From the NCBI RefSeq assembly GCF_002015085.1, contig NZ_MUXW01000040.1, positions 1-56,066 on the forward strand: a stretch of DNA of 56,066 bases. The letters run 5' to 3'. The DNA is from Glaesserella parasuis. Its GTDB lineage: Bacteria; Pseudomonadota; Gammaproteobacteria; Enterobacterales; Pasteurellaceae. The position numbers and the translations under genes were made by a program. The notes beneath the pieces are model-generated. The model was not told where the DNA came from and made no database searches. It saw nothing but the letters and a program-made list of their open reading frames with translations. This document shows, one piece after another, positions 34,201 to 42,662 of this stretch. The first letter of the stretch is position 1. The number at the start of each line of letters is the position of its first letter.

Positions 34201-34704
34201 ACGCACTGCATATTCGCCATATTCCAGCACCTGTTCCACCGCTCGATAGCCGGCATTTTCCAGCTGTAAACGCAATTTCTCAATCGAAAAACGGTCGCCT
34301 TTTTTAATCAATAGTACATTGTTTGCCAAATAACTCGGTGGGCAGACTTTTTGTAATAAGGTATTGATTGGCAATAGGAAAATCTGCTTCTGCCCTTGTT
34401 GCAACTGAAATAATGCAGACAGACGGGCGGAAATAATGTCTTGATGAGGCGAAAAATTGTCGTAAGGCAAAGTTTCCCAGTCAGGAAAAAGCTGAACAGG
34501 CAGTTTCGTGAAGCTCGGCAAACTTTTTTCCAACCGCAACGCTGTGCGAGTATCAGGTGTCACCACCACCGTCAAGCCTTGAAACTGCTGGCTAGCCTGC
34601 ACAATCGCAAGGGTATCCGAATGCCCGATTAAATTGCCTAAAGTTTGATGATCTTGATGTGTGCTGTCCGCTTTCGGCAGACGAAATTGAAGTTCAAATG
34701 ACAT
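31255..34704 (-). CDS. mfd: Transcription-repair coupling factor Mfd
   Basis: The protein is 1149 aa from ATG 34704 (MSFELQFRLP). The open frame extends 68 codons further upstream, but that part has no family likeness. It has UvrB-like N-terminal domains, an RNA-polymerase-interacting domain, then an SF2 translocase with Walker A CGDVGFGKTEVA, DEEHRFG and QLRGRVGRS. It removes RNA polymerase stalled at DNA damage and recruits UvrA. It has no obvious Shine-Dalgarno; an uptake signal (ACAAGCGGT) lies immediately upstream of the start. Confidence 0.95.
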   Translation of the reverse strand: MSFELQFRLPKADSTHQDHQTLGNLIGHSDTLAIVQASQQFQGLTVVVTPDTRTALRLEKSLPSFTKLPVQLFPDWETLPYDNFSPHQDIISARLSALFQLQQGQKQIFLLPINTLLQKVCPPSYLANNVLLIKKGDRFSIEKLRLQLENAGYRAVEQVLEYGEYAVRGALLDLYPMGANSPYRLDFFDDEIDTIRTFDVDNQRTIEQIDEINLLPAHEFPTDSNGIEYFRGKFREQFGEIRREPEHIYQQVSKGILNAGIEYWQPLFFEQMASLFEYLPEQTLFITFADIQQKAEQFQQDTARRYDSRRVDPMRPLLPPEQLWFNIDQINQQLKGYPRLTLTNEKIRSSTAKQNANLEPLPDIAVQSNQKEPFAAFLQFQQKFKGQILFSVETEGRRETLLELLAPLNIKPKQVKQLAEINSPISLLISPLDQGFIIETSGQKLAIICETELLGEKVQQSRRQEKSRKTVNPDTLIRNLAELKIGQAVVHLENGVGRYGGLTTLDAGGIKAEYLVLHYANDAKLYVPVASLHLISRYIGGTDENAPLHKLGSEAWAKTRQKAAEKIRDVAAELLDVYAKRESQKGFAFEYDRDAFVQFSNTFPFEETEDQKTAINAVISDMCLPKAMDRLVCGDVGFGKTEVAMRATFLAVMNHKQVAILAPTTLLAQQHFENFKDRFANYPINVEVLSRFKTAKEQKEILAKVADGKVDILVGTHKLLQEDVQFKDLGLLVIDEEHRFGVRQKERIKQLRANIDILTLTATPIPRTLNMALNGMRDLSIIASPPARRLSIKTFVRQSDDTVIKEAILREILRGGQVYYLHNDVATIENTAQQLAELVPEARIVIGHGQMRERELERVMSDFYHQRFNLLVCSTIIETGIDVPTANTIIIERADKFGLAQLHQLRGRVGRSHHQAYAYMLTPPPKTLTKDAQQRLEAMSSIDNLGAGFVLATHDLEIRGAGELLGSEQSGQIESLGFSLYMELLENAVKALQEGREPTLDEITQQQVDIELRVPALLPDDYLPDVNMRLSFYKRIASAESDEALKDLKIELIDRFGLLPEATKNLFQITQLRHLAKGLQLKKVDAGINGGYLEFKPTATPDPMKFLKLIQADKNVYKFDGPLKFRFTKPMERPEDRLAFVVELIEKIR

Positions 34705-34971
34705 ACAAGCGGTTTGATTTATCCGAAATGTTGCAAATGGAAGAATTGTACTCGCTATGGGGACGAGTTGCAAAAGATTGAAGGGAATAGGAGCGTTTGT
34801 ATTATGTGAGTGAATCTTAAAATGCTTACCAATAATGATGATCTTTGTATCATAGAGAATAATTAAAGCACGATATGAATAATAGTTCTTTATATAAAAA
34901 ATCAACATTGTAAAATATATTCATAACATAGGATTAGCTACATATTCAGATAGCCGTTTATAGATATTCAA

Positions 34972-36036
34972 ATGTCCTTAGAAAAACTACTACTCACTCG
35001 TCGTTTTATTTCGACCCTTGCTTATTTTTCAATGCAAACGGTCTTTTTTATCTACCTGCAACAAAAAGGCTTATCTAACGCTCAGATCGCATTTTCGTTG
35101 TCGGTACTGTTTTTTTGTAGCCAAGCCCTTGCAATTTTTGCAGGGGTGCTAGGCGACCGCTATGGTTTGGCTAAAATGATGTTAGTCGGCTGTATGCTCG
35201 ATGTGATCGCCTATGTTTTCTTCTTGTCTGCGGAAAGCTACACGGTGCTATTAATGGCGACAATGTGCTTTGGTATGGGAAGTTGTCTGTTTGCAACTAA
35301 TGCAAGGGCGTGCTTACTTGCATTGGCTGGCGATGAATATGCGGCGAAAACCCGTTTACAAGGCAAATTCTTACGGGTCACCAGTATGTCGTCGATGGCA
35401 GCTCCATTGCTTGCAATTCCCTTTATCAAGTATGAGCATATCAATGCGTTAATCTGGTGCTGTTTTTTATTGGAAGCGGTGTTATTTGTGTTTATGGCAA
35501 AGCCGTTCTACCAAATGGAAAATGTGAACAATTTAGTGAAATTTCGTTGGGGGCAAATTCGGGAAATCATCACCAAAGAGTTTATTTTTGTTCACTTAAT
35601 GCTGTTTGTACCGTTAAGTGTTGCAATGTCGTTTTTTGTGATTTTTCCTTATCTGTTTGACAATAAACTCAATGCCCCAGAGCAGATCCCGATTGCGTTA
35701 TTTATCAATGGGTTGATGACCGTTGCCCTACAATCGTATTTCTCCAAGCATATCAATTTAACCCGTAAGCAACTTATTTTCGTTAGCCCGATTTTAGCCG
35801 TCGGTATGGTTGTGCCTTGGTTTATCACCTTGCATTATGCTTCGTTGGTTTCTGGCTATCTCTATCTGGTGATTTTTACCTTGCTTGAAGTGTATGCATT
35901 AACGGCAATGGCGAATTTATTAGTGAAATTTGATAACGGTAAAAATCGTGGATTTATCTTCGGATCGTCCCGCTTGATCCAGTCGATTTTGACGATGATG
36001 GTGATGAATTTAATTCCTGTGTTGTTTTTGGTATAA
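34972..36036 (+). CDS. MFS transporter of unknown substrate
   Basis: This 354-aa integral membrane protein has about eleven helices. The MFS loop 2-3 motif appears as GVLGDRYGLAKMMLVG. It is shorter than the usual 400 residues of the superfamily, mostly through short loops. It resembles small drug or sugar efflux MFS proteins, but no substrate can be named. It is divergent from mfd, and ends at an uptake-signal hairpin shared with thrC. Confidence 0.8.
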   Translation: MSLEKLLLTRRFISTLAYFSMQTVFFIYLQQKGLSNAQIAFSLSVLFFCSQALAIFAGVLGDRYGLAKMMLVGCMLDVIAYVFFLSAESYTVLLMATMCFGMGSCLFATNARACLLALAGDEYAAKTRLQGKFLRVTSMSSMAAPLLAIPFIKYEHINALIWCCFLLEAVLFVFMAKPFYQMENVNNLVKFRWGQIREIITKEFIFVHLMLFVPLSVAMSFFVIFPYLFDNKLNAPEQIPIALFINGLMTVALQSYFSKHINLTRKQLIFVSPILAVGMVVPWFITLHYASLVSGYLYLVIFTLLEVYALTAMANLLVKFDNGKNRGFIFGSSRLIQSILTMMVMNLIPVLFLV

Positions 36037-36040
36037 AAAT

Positions 36041-36080
36041 AAGCGGTAAGATAATGTATTTTGCCTTCATCTTACCGCTT
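36041..36080. terminator. Inverted uptake-signal terminator between MFS gene and thrC
   Basis: AAGCGGTAAGAT (36041-36052) pairs with ATCTTACCGCTT (36069-36080) around a 16-base loop. It serves both convergent genes. Confidence 0.7.
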
Positions 36081-36090
36081 ATAGGGAATG

Positions 36091-37365
36091 CTATTTTAAA
36101 AGATACTCTCTTAACTTCGCAAAATCTGCCGCCATTGTGTCCGACAACAGTTCCATTTTGTTATGTTTATCTAACGCTTCGGGTAAAGGCAGTTCAATGT
36201 CTAAAATACGCTCTACGCTCTCTTTGAATTTCGCAGGGTGTGCGGTGCAAAGGAAAATACCTGTTTCGCCAGCTTGTAGCTGATCTTTCAATACTTGGTA
36301 AGCGATTGCCCCGTGCGGTTCACATAAGTAACCTTCCGCATATTGTGCTTTTAATGCTTCTTCGGTTTCTGCATCATTTAAGGCATCTGAACCTAAATTC
36401 GCCAAATTCCAACCATTACGTTTAAACAGCTCTTCAACACGTGACCAGTTGTTCGGACGGCTTACGTCCATTGCATTTGACAGTGTCGCAACCGTTGCAT
36501 TTGGCTCCCATTTACCTGATTTAAGATAACGTGGCACAGTGTCGTTCGCATTGGTTGATGCGATAAAACGTTTAATCGGTAAGCCTAAAGTTTTGGCAAT
36601 TAAGCCTGCAGTTAAGTTACCGAAGTTACCGCTTGGTACAGAAACTACCACATCGCTATGTTTCTCTTTTGGCAACTGGGCTACAGCTTCAAAGTAGTAG
36701 CACACTTGAGCAAGCAAACGGCTGATATTGATAGAGTTCGCAGAGTTTAAACCGATAGCTTGACGAAGTTCTGCATCGTCAAAGGCTTGTTTAACTAACG
36801 CTTGGCAAGCGTCAAAATCCGACTCAATTGCCACGGTACGAATGTTGCCACCTAAGGTGCAGAATAATTTTTCTTGTAACGGGCTGATTTTACCTTTCGG
36901 ATAAAGGATTACCACATTGATGTTTTCTAAACCATAGAAAGCGTGAGCCACCGCCGCACCTGTGTCGCCTGATGTCGCTGTTAAAATGGTAATTTTGCCA
37001 TCACCACGCACCGCACTTAATGCTTGTGCCATAAAGCGACCGCCAAAGTCTTTAAAAGCGAGGGTTGGTCCGTGGAATAACTCTAACGCATAAATATCAT
37101 CATTCACTTTCGCTAACGGAGCAGGGAAGGTAAAGGCATTTTTTACCATTGCATTTAAGGTTTCTTGTGGTAATTCATCGCCAATCAATGCCGATAAAAT
37201 CTTTTGGCTACGCTCAACCAGCGGTAATGCTAATAAAGCGTCAATGTCGTCAAATTTAGGTAACACTTCAGGGAAAAATAAGCCCTGATCTTTGCCTAAC
37301 CCTTGGCGAACGCCTTGGGCAAAATTCACTTGTTCTTCAGGGTGTTTGATGTTGTATAGGTTCAT
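36091..37365 (-). CDS. thrC: Threonine synthase
   Basis: This 424-aa pyridoxal-phosphate enzyme has the Lys motif LAFKDFGGRFMAQ (about residue 105) and TATSGDTGAA. It converts O-phosphohomoserine to threonine. It is of the E. coli length class. thrA and thrB, which usually precede thrC, are not adjacent: the upstream region is a 310-base gap leading to the divergent glpT. The gene therefore has its own promoter or has been separated from its operon. Confidence 0.95.
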   Translation of the reverse strand: MNLYNIKHPEEQVNFAQGVRQGLGKDQGLFFPEVLPKFDDIDALLALPLVERSQKILSALIGDELPQETLNAMVKNAFTFPAPLAKVNDDIYALELFHGPTLAFKDFGGRFMAQALSAVRGDGKITILTATSGDTGAAVAHAFYGLENINVVILYPKGKISPLQEKLFCTLGGNIRTVAIESDFDACQALVKQAFDDAELRQAIGLNSANSINISRLLAQVCYYFEAVAQLPKEKHSDVVVSVPSGNFGNLTAGLIAKTLGLPIKRFIASTNANDTVPRYLKSGKWEPNATVATLSNAMDVSRPNNWSRVEELFKRNGWNLANLGSDALNDAETEEALKAQYAEGYLCEPHGAIAYQVLKDQLQAGETGIFLCTAHPAKFKESVERILDIELPLPEALDKHNKMELLSDTMAADFAKLREYLLK

Positions 37366-37675
37366 TAATGTTGTCCTTTATTATGAGTAATCGGAAATGG
37401 AATGATTGTATCCGTTCACTTCGGTTAGTCAATCACAAGCGGTCGGATTTAGGCGATTTTTTGCAAAAGGTGAGATTAAAATTCAATTTATATAAACGAT
37501 TGCGTCTTTTAACCTGTTGTTTTTATATACAAATTCACTAAATAAATGAGATTTACATCACAAAATTTACAAAATACATTTGCAATGTAAAGTCTTTCAG
37601 ATAAATAATCACATCCGAACATAAAATGTTTGAAATCGAATTTTTCAAAATCACAAAAGTTACAAAGGAGCTTGT
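37366..37675. other. thrC-glpT divergent intergenic region
   Basis: No gene is seen in these 310 bases. They hold an uptake signal at 37434 (ACAAGCGGTCGG), a CRP-like site at 37547, and a good ribosome-binding site (AAAGGAG) before the glpT ATG. Confidence 0.5.
37547..37562 (+). promoter_or_regulatory. CRP-binding site upstream of glpT
   Basis: TGAGATTTACATCACA matches TGTGA-N6-TCACA at 9 of 10 conserved positions. glpT is CRP-activated in E. coli, so the match is biologically sensible even though glpT is now broken. Confidence 0.6.
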
Positions 37676-39065
37676 ATGTTTTCTTTTCTAAAGGCATCTG
37701 CACCTGCACCGAGAATTGAAAGTTCTCGTACAGACGCAGAATATCGCAAATTACGTTGGCAAGTATTTGCTGGTGTATTTATTGGCTATGCAGCTTACTA
37801 TTTGATTCGTAAGAACTTTTCTTTAGCCATTCCTTATTTAATCGACGAATATGGATTTAGCAAAGCGGATCTTGGTACGGTCGCAGTGGCATTATCTCTC
37901 GCTTATGGATTTAGTAAATTCATTATGGAAAATGTTTCAGATCGCTCAAATCCAAAATATTTCATCACCATTGGTTTATTAGGTTCAGCAATCATCAGCT
38001 TGATTTTTGGTTTAGTGCCGGGGGTACTTTCATCTATTCCGCTGATGATTATTCTTGCCAGGTTAAATGGTTGGTTCCAAGGTATGGGTTATCCACCAGG
38101 TGCTAAAACGATGACCAACTGGTTCTCTCGTTCTGAACGTGGAGCTTGGTGGAGTTGGTGGAACGTGTCACACAACTTAGGTGGTTTGATTGGTCCACTA
38201 GCGATTTTGGGGTTATCTATCTTCGGTGTATGGCAATCCTTGTTCTATTTACTGGCACTGATTGCAATTGTACTTGCCTTTGTGGTGCTTTACTTAATGC
38301 GTGATACGCCAGAATCACAAGGCTTACCGCCTGTTGATGAATGGAAAGGAGAGAAAGTATTAGAAAAAGTGGAATAAGCACATACCCTTTCTTCTAAAGA
38401 CATTTTCTACAAATATATCATCAACAATAAATTCCTATGGGCGATTGCGAACGTATTTGTTTACTTCATTCGCTACGGGATTATTGACTGGGCACCAACC
38501 TACTTAAAAGAAGTGAAACACTTTACCGTAGATAAACAAAGCTGGGCATACTTCCTTTATGAATATGCAGGTATCTTCGGTATGCTTGCAAGCGGTTACT
38601 TAAGTGATAAAGTTTTCAAAGGTCACCGTGCACCGCCAATGTTATTATTCCTCGTTGGTGTATTAATTGCTATCGTGGTTTACTGGAAAAAAACCAGCAG
38701 GCAATCCGTTAGTTGATAACATCTGCTTAGTGGCGATTGGTTTCTTAATTTACGGCCCGGTAATGATGATCGGCTTACAAGCGGCAGATTTAGTACCACG
38801 TGTTGCAACAGGTACAGCAACAGGTTTAACAGGTTTATTCGGTTACTTACTTGGTTCTGCAAGTGCAGGTTGGGTAATGGGTAAATTAGTGGATGTTTAT
38901 GGTTGGGACGGTGGTTTCTTTTGCCAAAATCCGACCGCTTGTACTTGTAATTTGCCAATCTGGCTCTATATTACAGCAGTCATTATTTTAATGAATGTAG
39001 GGGCGAGGTTTATCCTCGCCCGAATTTATATAAACACATTAACGGGGGATCCCCTCTACACATAA
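37676..39065 (+). pseudogene. glpT: Glycerol-3-phosphate transporter glpT, broken by a stop and a frameshift
   Basis: The N-terminal 233 codons are clearly GlpT (GYAAYYLIRKNFSLAIPYLI, FSKFIMENVSDRSNP, MRDTPESQGLPP). An in-frame TAA at 38375-38377, probably a GAA or similar codon mutated, cuts the protein. The same frame continues as GlpT (KDIFYKYI, YGIIDWAPTYLKEVKHF) until a poly(A)7 tract at 38687-38693 shifts the frame. The next frame resumes as AGNPLVDNICLVAIGFLIYGPVMM and GLFGYLLGSASAG. The last ~45 residues after GWDGG do not look like GlpT, and a REP palindrome sits there. Uptake of glycerol-3-phosphate by this route should be lost, unless these are sequencing errors. Confidence 0.85.
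38996..39022. repeat. REP-like palindrome at the end of glpT
   Basis: GGGCGAGG/CCTCGCCC around TTTAT, preceded by TGTAG, matches GTAGGGGCGAGG-type REP elements. A separate palindrome GGGGATCCCC lies 20 bases downstream. Both lie within the altered 3' end of glpT. Confidence 0.6.
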
Positions 39066-39074
39066 GGAAAAATT

Positions 39075-39704
39075 ATGTCTTTAAATTTAGAACAAGTGAA
39101 ATTAGAAAGCGTTGAAGCAAAAGGTGGTTATGGTATCGGTTTACAAATCGGTCAGCAATTATTAGGCAGTGGTTTAGATGTTGAACCAGAAGCGGTGGTA
39201 AAAGGGATTTTTGATGTGTTAAATCAAAACCCACCTGCATTAGATTTGAATGAAGTAACCAAAGCGTTACAAGAGTTATCTCAACGTGCCGAAGCAGAAC
39301 AAGCAAAAGCTTTTGAAGCGTTAGCGGCAGAGGGTAAAGCGTTCTTAGAAGAGAATAAAAAACACCCAGCTGTGAAAGAAACAGAAAGTGGTTTGCAGTA
39401 TGAAGTGTTAGTGGAAGGTACAGGTAAAGTGCCTGCGAAAACAGATAAAGTACGTGTTCACTATACGGGTTCATTAATCGACGGTACGGTATTCGACAGC
39501 TCAGTGAAACGTGGTACACCAGCAGAGTTCCCAGTCACCGGCGTGATTGCAGGTTGGGTTGAAGCATTACAGATGATGCCTGTGGGTTCAAAATGGCGTT
39601 TAACCATTCCACATAACCTTGCTTACGGTGAGCGTGGCGCAGGTGCGTCAATTCCGCCATTTAGCACGTTAATTTTTGAAGTGGAATTATTAGATATTGT
39701 TTAA
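39075..39704 (+). CDS. fklB: FKBP-type peptidyl-prolyl cis-trans isomerase (FklB/FKBP22-like)
   Basis: This 209-aa protein has a helical N-terminal dimerisation half and a C-terminal FKBP domain with VHYTGSLIDGTVFDSS and LAYGERGAGASIPPFSTLIFEVELL. It has no signal peptide, so it works in the cytoplasm, unlike the periplasmic FkpA/Mip forms. ATAAGGAAAAATT precedes ATG 39075. It speeds folding of proline-containing proteins. Confidence 0.93.
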   Translation: MSLNLEQVKLESVEAKGGYGIGLQIGQQLLGSGLDVEPEAVVKGIFDVLNQNPPALDLNEVTKALQELSQRAEAEQAKAFEALAAEGKAFLEENKKHPAVKETESGLQYEVLVEGTGKVPAKTDKVRVHYTGSLIDGTVFDSSVKRGTPAEFPVTGVIAGWVEALQMMPVGSKWRLTIPHNLAYGERGAGASIPPFSTLIFEVELLDIV

Positions 39705-39705
39705 G

Positions 39706-39738
39706 TGATAAAGGACGTCATGCTGGCGTCCTTTATCA
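39706..39738. terminator. Bidirectional terminator between fklB and tpx
   Basis: TGATAAAGGACG (39706-39717) pairs with CGTCCTTTATCA (39727-39738). Confidence 0.8.
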
Positions 39739-39752
39739 TTCAATGAATCGTC

Positions 39753-40253
39753 TTATTTCAACACTGCCAACGCCGCTGCATAGTCAGGCTCTTGTTTGAT
39801 TTCAGGGACTAATTCACTGTGTAGCACTTTATTGTTTTCATCTAATACAATCACTGCACGAGCAGTTAAACCTGCTAATGGGCCTGTTGCAATATCTACG
39901 CCTACCGCTTGATGGAAGGCTTTGTTGCGGAATGTTGAAAGTGTTTGGGTGTTCGCAATTCCCTCAGCACCACAGAAACGTGCTTGGGCGAAAGGAAGAT
40001 CGGCAGAAATACAAAGTACCACTGTGTTTGCGAGTTCGGCTGCTTCTTTATTGAAAACACGCACGGAAGTTGCACAAATACCTGTATCAATACTTGGGAA
40101 GATGTTAAGAACTTTGCGTTTTCCTGCGAAGTCGGAAAGTGATACGTTTTCTAAGCCATTGCTCACTAATGTAAAATCCGCCACTGAACTACCCGCTTGT
40201 GGGAATTGACCTGTAACTTCGATAGCATTTCCAGCTAATGTAACTTGACTCAT
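39753..40253 (-). CDS. tpx: Thiol peroxidase Tpx
   Basis: The protein is 166 aa from ATG 40253, which is preceded by AGGAGTTATT; an upstream extension to 40328 is not supported. It has the peroxidatic Cys in FPSIDTGICATSVRVFN (about residue 60) and the resolving Cys in RFCGAEG. It reduces lipid and other hydroperoxides with thioredoxin. Convergent with fklB. Confidence 0.95.
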   Translation of the reverse strand: MSQVTLAGNAIEVTGQFPQAGSSVADFTLVSNGLENVSLSDFAGKRKVLNIFPSIDTGICATSVRVFNKEAAELANTVVLCISADLPFAQARFCGAEGIANTQTLSTFRNKAFHQAVGVDIATGPLAGLTARAVIVLDENNKVLHSELVPEIKQEPDYAAALAVLK

Positions 40254-40408
40254 AATAACTCCTAAATAGGTTGAAAAAACTTGCTCAATATAACGATTTC
40301 TTAACAAAATGAAAATGAATTTTAGCAATAGTTGATGCTTATCTTTTTGGCAAATGAGGACATCTCGGCTATACTTTCTATAATATTTCTTCTTAAAGGT
40401 TTTTTACT

Positions 40409-41131
40409 ATGTTAAAACTATTTCGCATTGTTGCAGTAGCTTCCTTTGCTATGTTAATCAGTATTGTTGGCTCGCTTTATGCGTTAGTACGGTTACGCCA
40501 TCCAGATAGTGTTAGCGTTGTGGCAAATATGTTTGGTTCACTGCATAAGTTGGTTGGCATTAAATTAATTACACGCAATAAAGCGACATTTAATCAACCA
40601 GCTATTTATATCGGAAACCACCAAAATAACTATGATATGGTGACAATTGCAGCAATGGTACCACCAAGAACCGTGAGCATGGGTAAACGTAGCTTGATTT
40701 GTATTCCTTTTTTTGGCTTAGTTTATTGGGCAACAGGGAATATTTTTATTCACCGTGAAAAACGTAGTAGTGCTATTAATACGATGAATAAGGTTGGCGA
40801 GATTATTCGTGACAAACAAATCTCGGTATGGATGTTCCCAGAAGGAACACGTAGTCGCGGGCGTGGATTGCTACCTTTCAAAACAGGGGCATTTCATACG
40901 GCGATTGCAGCTGGTGTGCCGATTGTGCCGATTGTCTGTTCAACGACTCATAATAAAATTGACTTAAATCGTAAGGACAATGGTGTGGTGATTTGCGAGC
41001 AATTAGAACCGATTGATACGTCGGGTTATGATCGTGAAAATCTCAAAGAGCTTATCGAAAAATGTCATCAAATTATGCAGGCTAAAATAGAACAATTGGA
41101 TCAAGAAGTGGCTCAATTAGAACGTAAATAA
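40409..41131 (+). CDS. plsC: 1-acyl-sn-glycerol-3-phosphate acyltransferase
   Basis: This 240-aa membrane-associated enzyme has the acyltransferase motif NHQNNYD (the HX4D box) near residue 71 and FPEGTRSRG near residue 145. It makes phosphatidic acid, the precursor of all phospholipids. One base separates its stop from the ftsP start, so the two are coupled, in the plsC-sufI order known from E. coli and Haemophilus. Confidence 0.94.
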   Translation: MLKLFRIVAVASFAMLISIVGSLYALVRLRHPDSVSVVANMFGSLHKLVGIKLITRNKATFNQPAIYIGNHQNNYDMVTIAAMVPPRTVSMGKRSLICIPFFGLVYWATGNIFIHREKRSSAINTMNKVGEIIRDKQISVWMFPEGTRSRGRGLLPFKTGAFHTAIAAGVPIVPIVCSTTHNKIDLNRKDNGVVICEQLEPIDTSGYDRENLKELIEKCHQIMQAKIEQLDQEVAQLERK

Positions 41132-41132
41132 T

Positions 41133-42542
41133 ATGAAACTTTCTCGCCGTCAATTTTTACAACGTTCTACATTAGCTGGGGTAGCTACTGTTACCCCTAC
41201 GTCGTTATGGGCGAAAAATCGTCCTAGTTTAACCATTCCGCCGATGATTGAAGTGGGGCGTGGTCGTCCTGTTCGATTGGATTTTCGTCCTGCTCAAACG
41301 CAATTTAATAAAGGGAAACTGGTTGATGTTTGGGGTGTAAATGGGCGTTATCTTGCCCCCACGGTACGAGTGAAGTCAGGTGATTTTGTCAAGCTGACCT
41401 ATACTAACAACCTGCCACAAGCATTATCGATCAATATCCAAGGGCTACAGGCTCCAACGGAAATGATTGGCTCTATTCACCGTGCTATAGACAAAAACAG
41501 CAGTTGGTCGCCGATTTTATCGGTTAATCAATCCGCTTGTACGGCTTGGTATCACGCAGACACAATGTTAAATTCCGCTTTCCAAGTTTATCGTGGCTTG
41601 GCAGGTTTGTGGATTATTGAAGATAGTGAAAGTAGAAAAGCGTCACTACCTAATAAATATGGGGTTAATGATATTCCGCTGATTTTGCAAGATCAGTTGA
41701 TTAACAGTGATGGTATTCAAGTAATTGACACTCAGACTAATCAATTTTTTGGCAAACGTCTGTTTGTGAATGGGCAAGAAAGTCCTTATTTTGATGTACC
41801 TCGTGGCTGGGTTCGTTTGCGGATTGCGAATGCTTCCCTCTCTCGTCATTATGATTTACGTTTAGACAATGGCAAACCGCTCTATTTAATTGCAACGGGG
41901 ATTGGTTTTTTAGCGGATATGGTTGAAATGGAACATATTTCCCTTGCTCCATCGGAACGAATTGAAGTTTTAGTGGACTTAAATGAGGGAGATAAGGTTT
42001 CATTAATCACTGGCAAGAAGCGAGACTTTTTTGATGAAATTGGGAAATTATTCAAAGATAACAATGAGTTAAATGATAATGTGGTGTTAGAGTTTCGCCC
42101 AGAGGGGTTGCCTTCAGCGTTAAATGTGACACCAAAACTTCCCCCATTTAATGTGGAAGAGTTTAACTTAAAAATTACCCAAGAACGTAAAATCAATCTC
42201 CGCCCACAAGACCGTTTAATCAATCATCAACGATTTGATCCTAAGCGGATCGATTTTACGGTAAAAAAAGGAACGGTGGAACGTTGGTATTTGACCACAA
42301 CGGAAGAGGTTGGTTTTACCTTACAGGGTGCCAAATTTATGGTGGAAACGAGAAATCGTCAGGCTGTGCCTCATAAACAGTTGGCTTGGCGAGATTGTGT
42401 ATGGTTAGAACCAACCCAAGAAACTACATTGTTAGTTAAGTTTGAGCATACAGCCTCTGAGCAACAGCCATTCACCTTCGGGGTATCCGATTTAATGTTA
42501 CGAGATCGTGGCTGTATGGGGCAATTTGTTGTTGCGGAATAG
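41133..42542 (+). CDS. ftsP: FtsP (SufI), Tat-exported cell division protein
   Basis: This 469-aa multicopper-oxidase-fold protein begins with a twin-arginine signal, SRRQFLQRSTLAG, cleaved near WAKN. The body has the FtsP layout but lacks the full set of copper-ligand His motifs, as expected for SufI, which is not an oxidase. It stabilises the divisome in the periplasm under stress. It follows plsC immediately. Confidence 0.92.
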   Translation: MKLSRRQFLQRSTLAGVATVTPTSLWAKNRPSLTIPPMIEVGRGRPVRLDFRPAQTQFNKGKLVDVWGVNGRYLAPTVRVKSGDFVKLTYTNNLPQALSINIQGLQAPTEMIGSIHRAIDKNSSWSPILSVNQSACTAWYHADTMLNSAFQVYRGLAGLWIIEDSESRKASLPNKYGVNDIPLILQDQLINSDGIQVIDTQTNQFFGKRLFVNGQESPYFDVPRGWVRLRIANASLSRHYDLRLDNGKPLYLIATGIGFLADMVEMEHISLAPSERIEVLVDLNEGDKVSLITGKKRDFFDEIGKLFKDNNELNDNVVLEFRPEGLPSALNVTPKLPPFNVEEFNLKITQERKINLRPQDRLINHQRFDPKRIDFTVKKGTVERWYLTTTEEVGFTLQGAKFMVETRNRQAVPHKQLAWRDCVWLEPTQETTLLVKFEHTASEQQPFTFGVSDLMLRDRGCMGQFVVAE

Positions 42543-42662
42543 CATTAAGCGGTCGGATCAGCGAGAAAATTTGCAAAAAAATGTGGAAATCTTACCGCTT
42601 ATGTCACATTCACTGATAAAATACAGCGGTTTTTATTTCTGCCAAAACAGATAGGAAAAATT

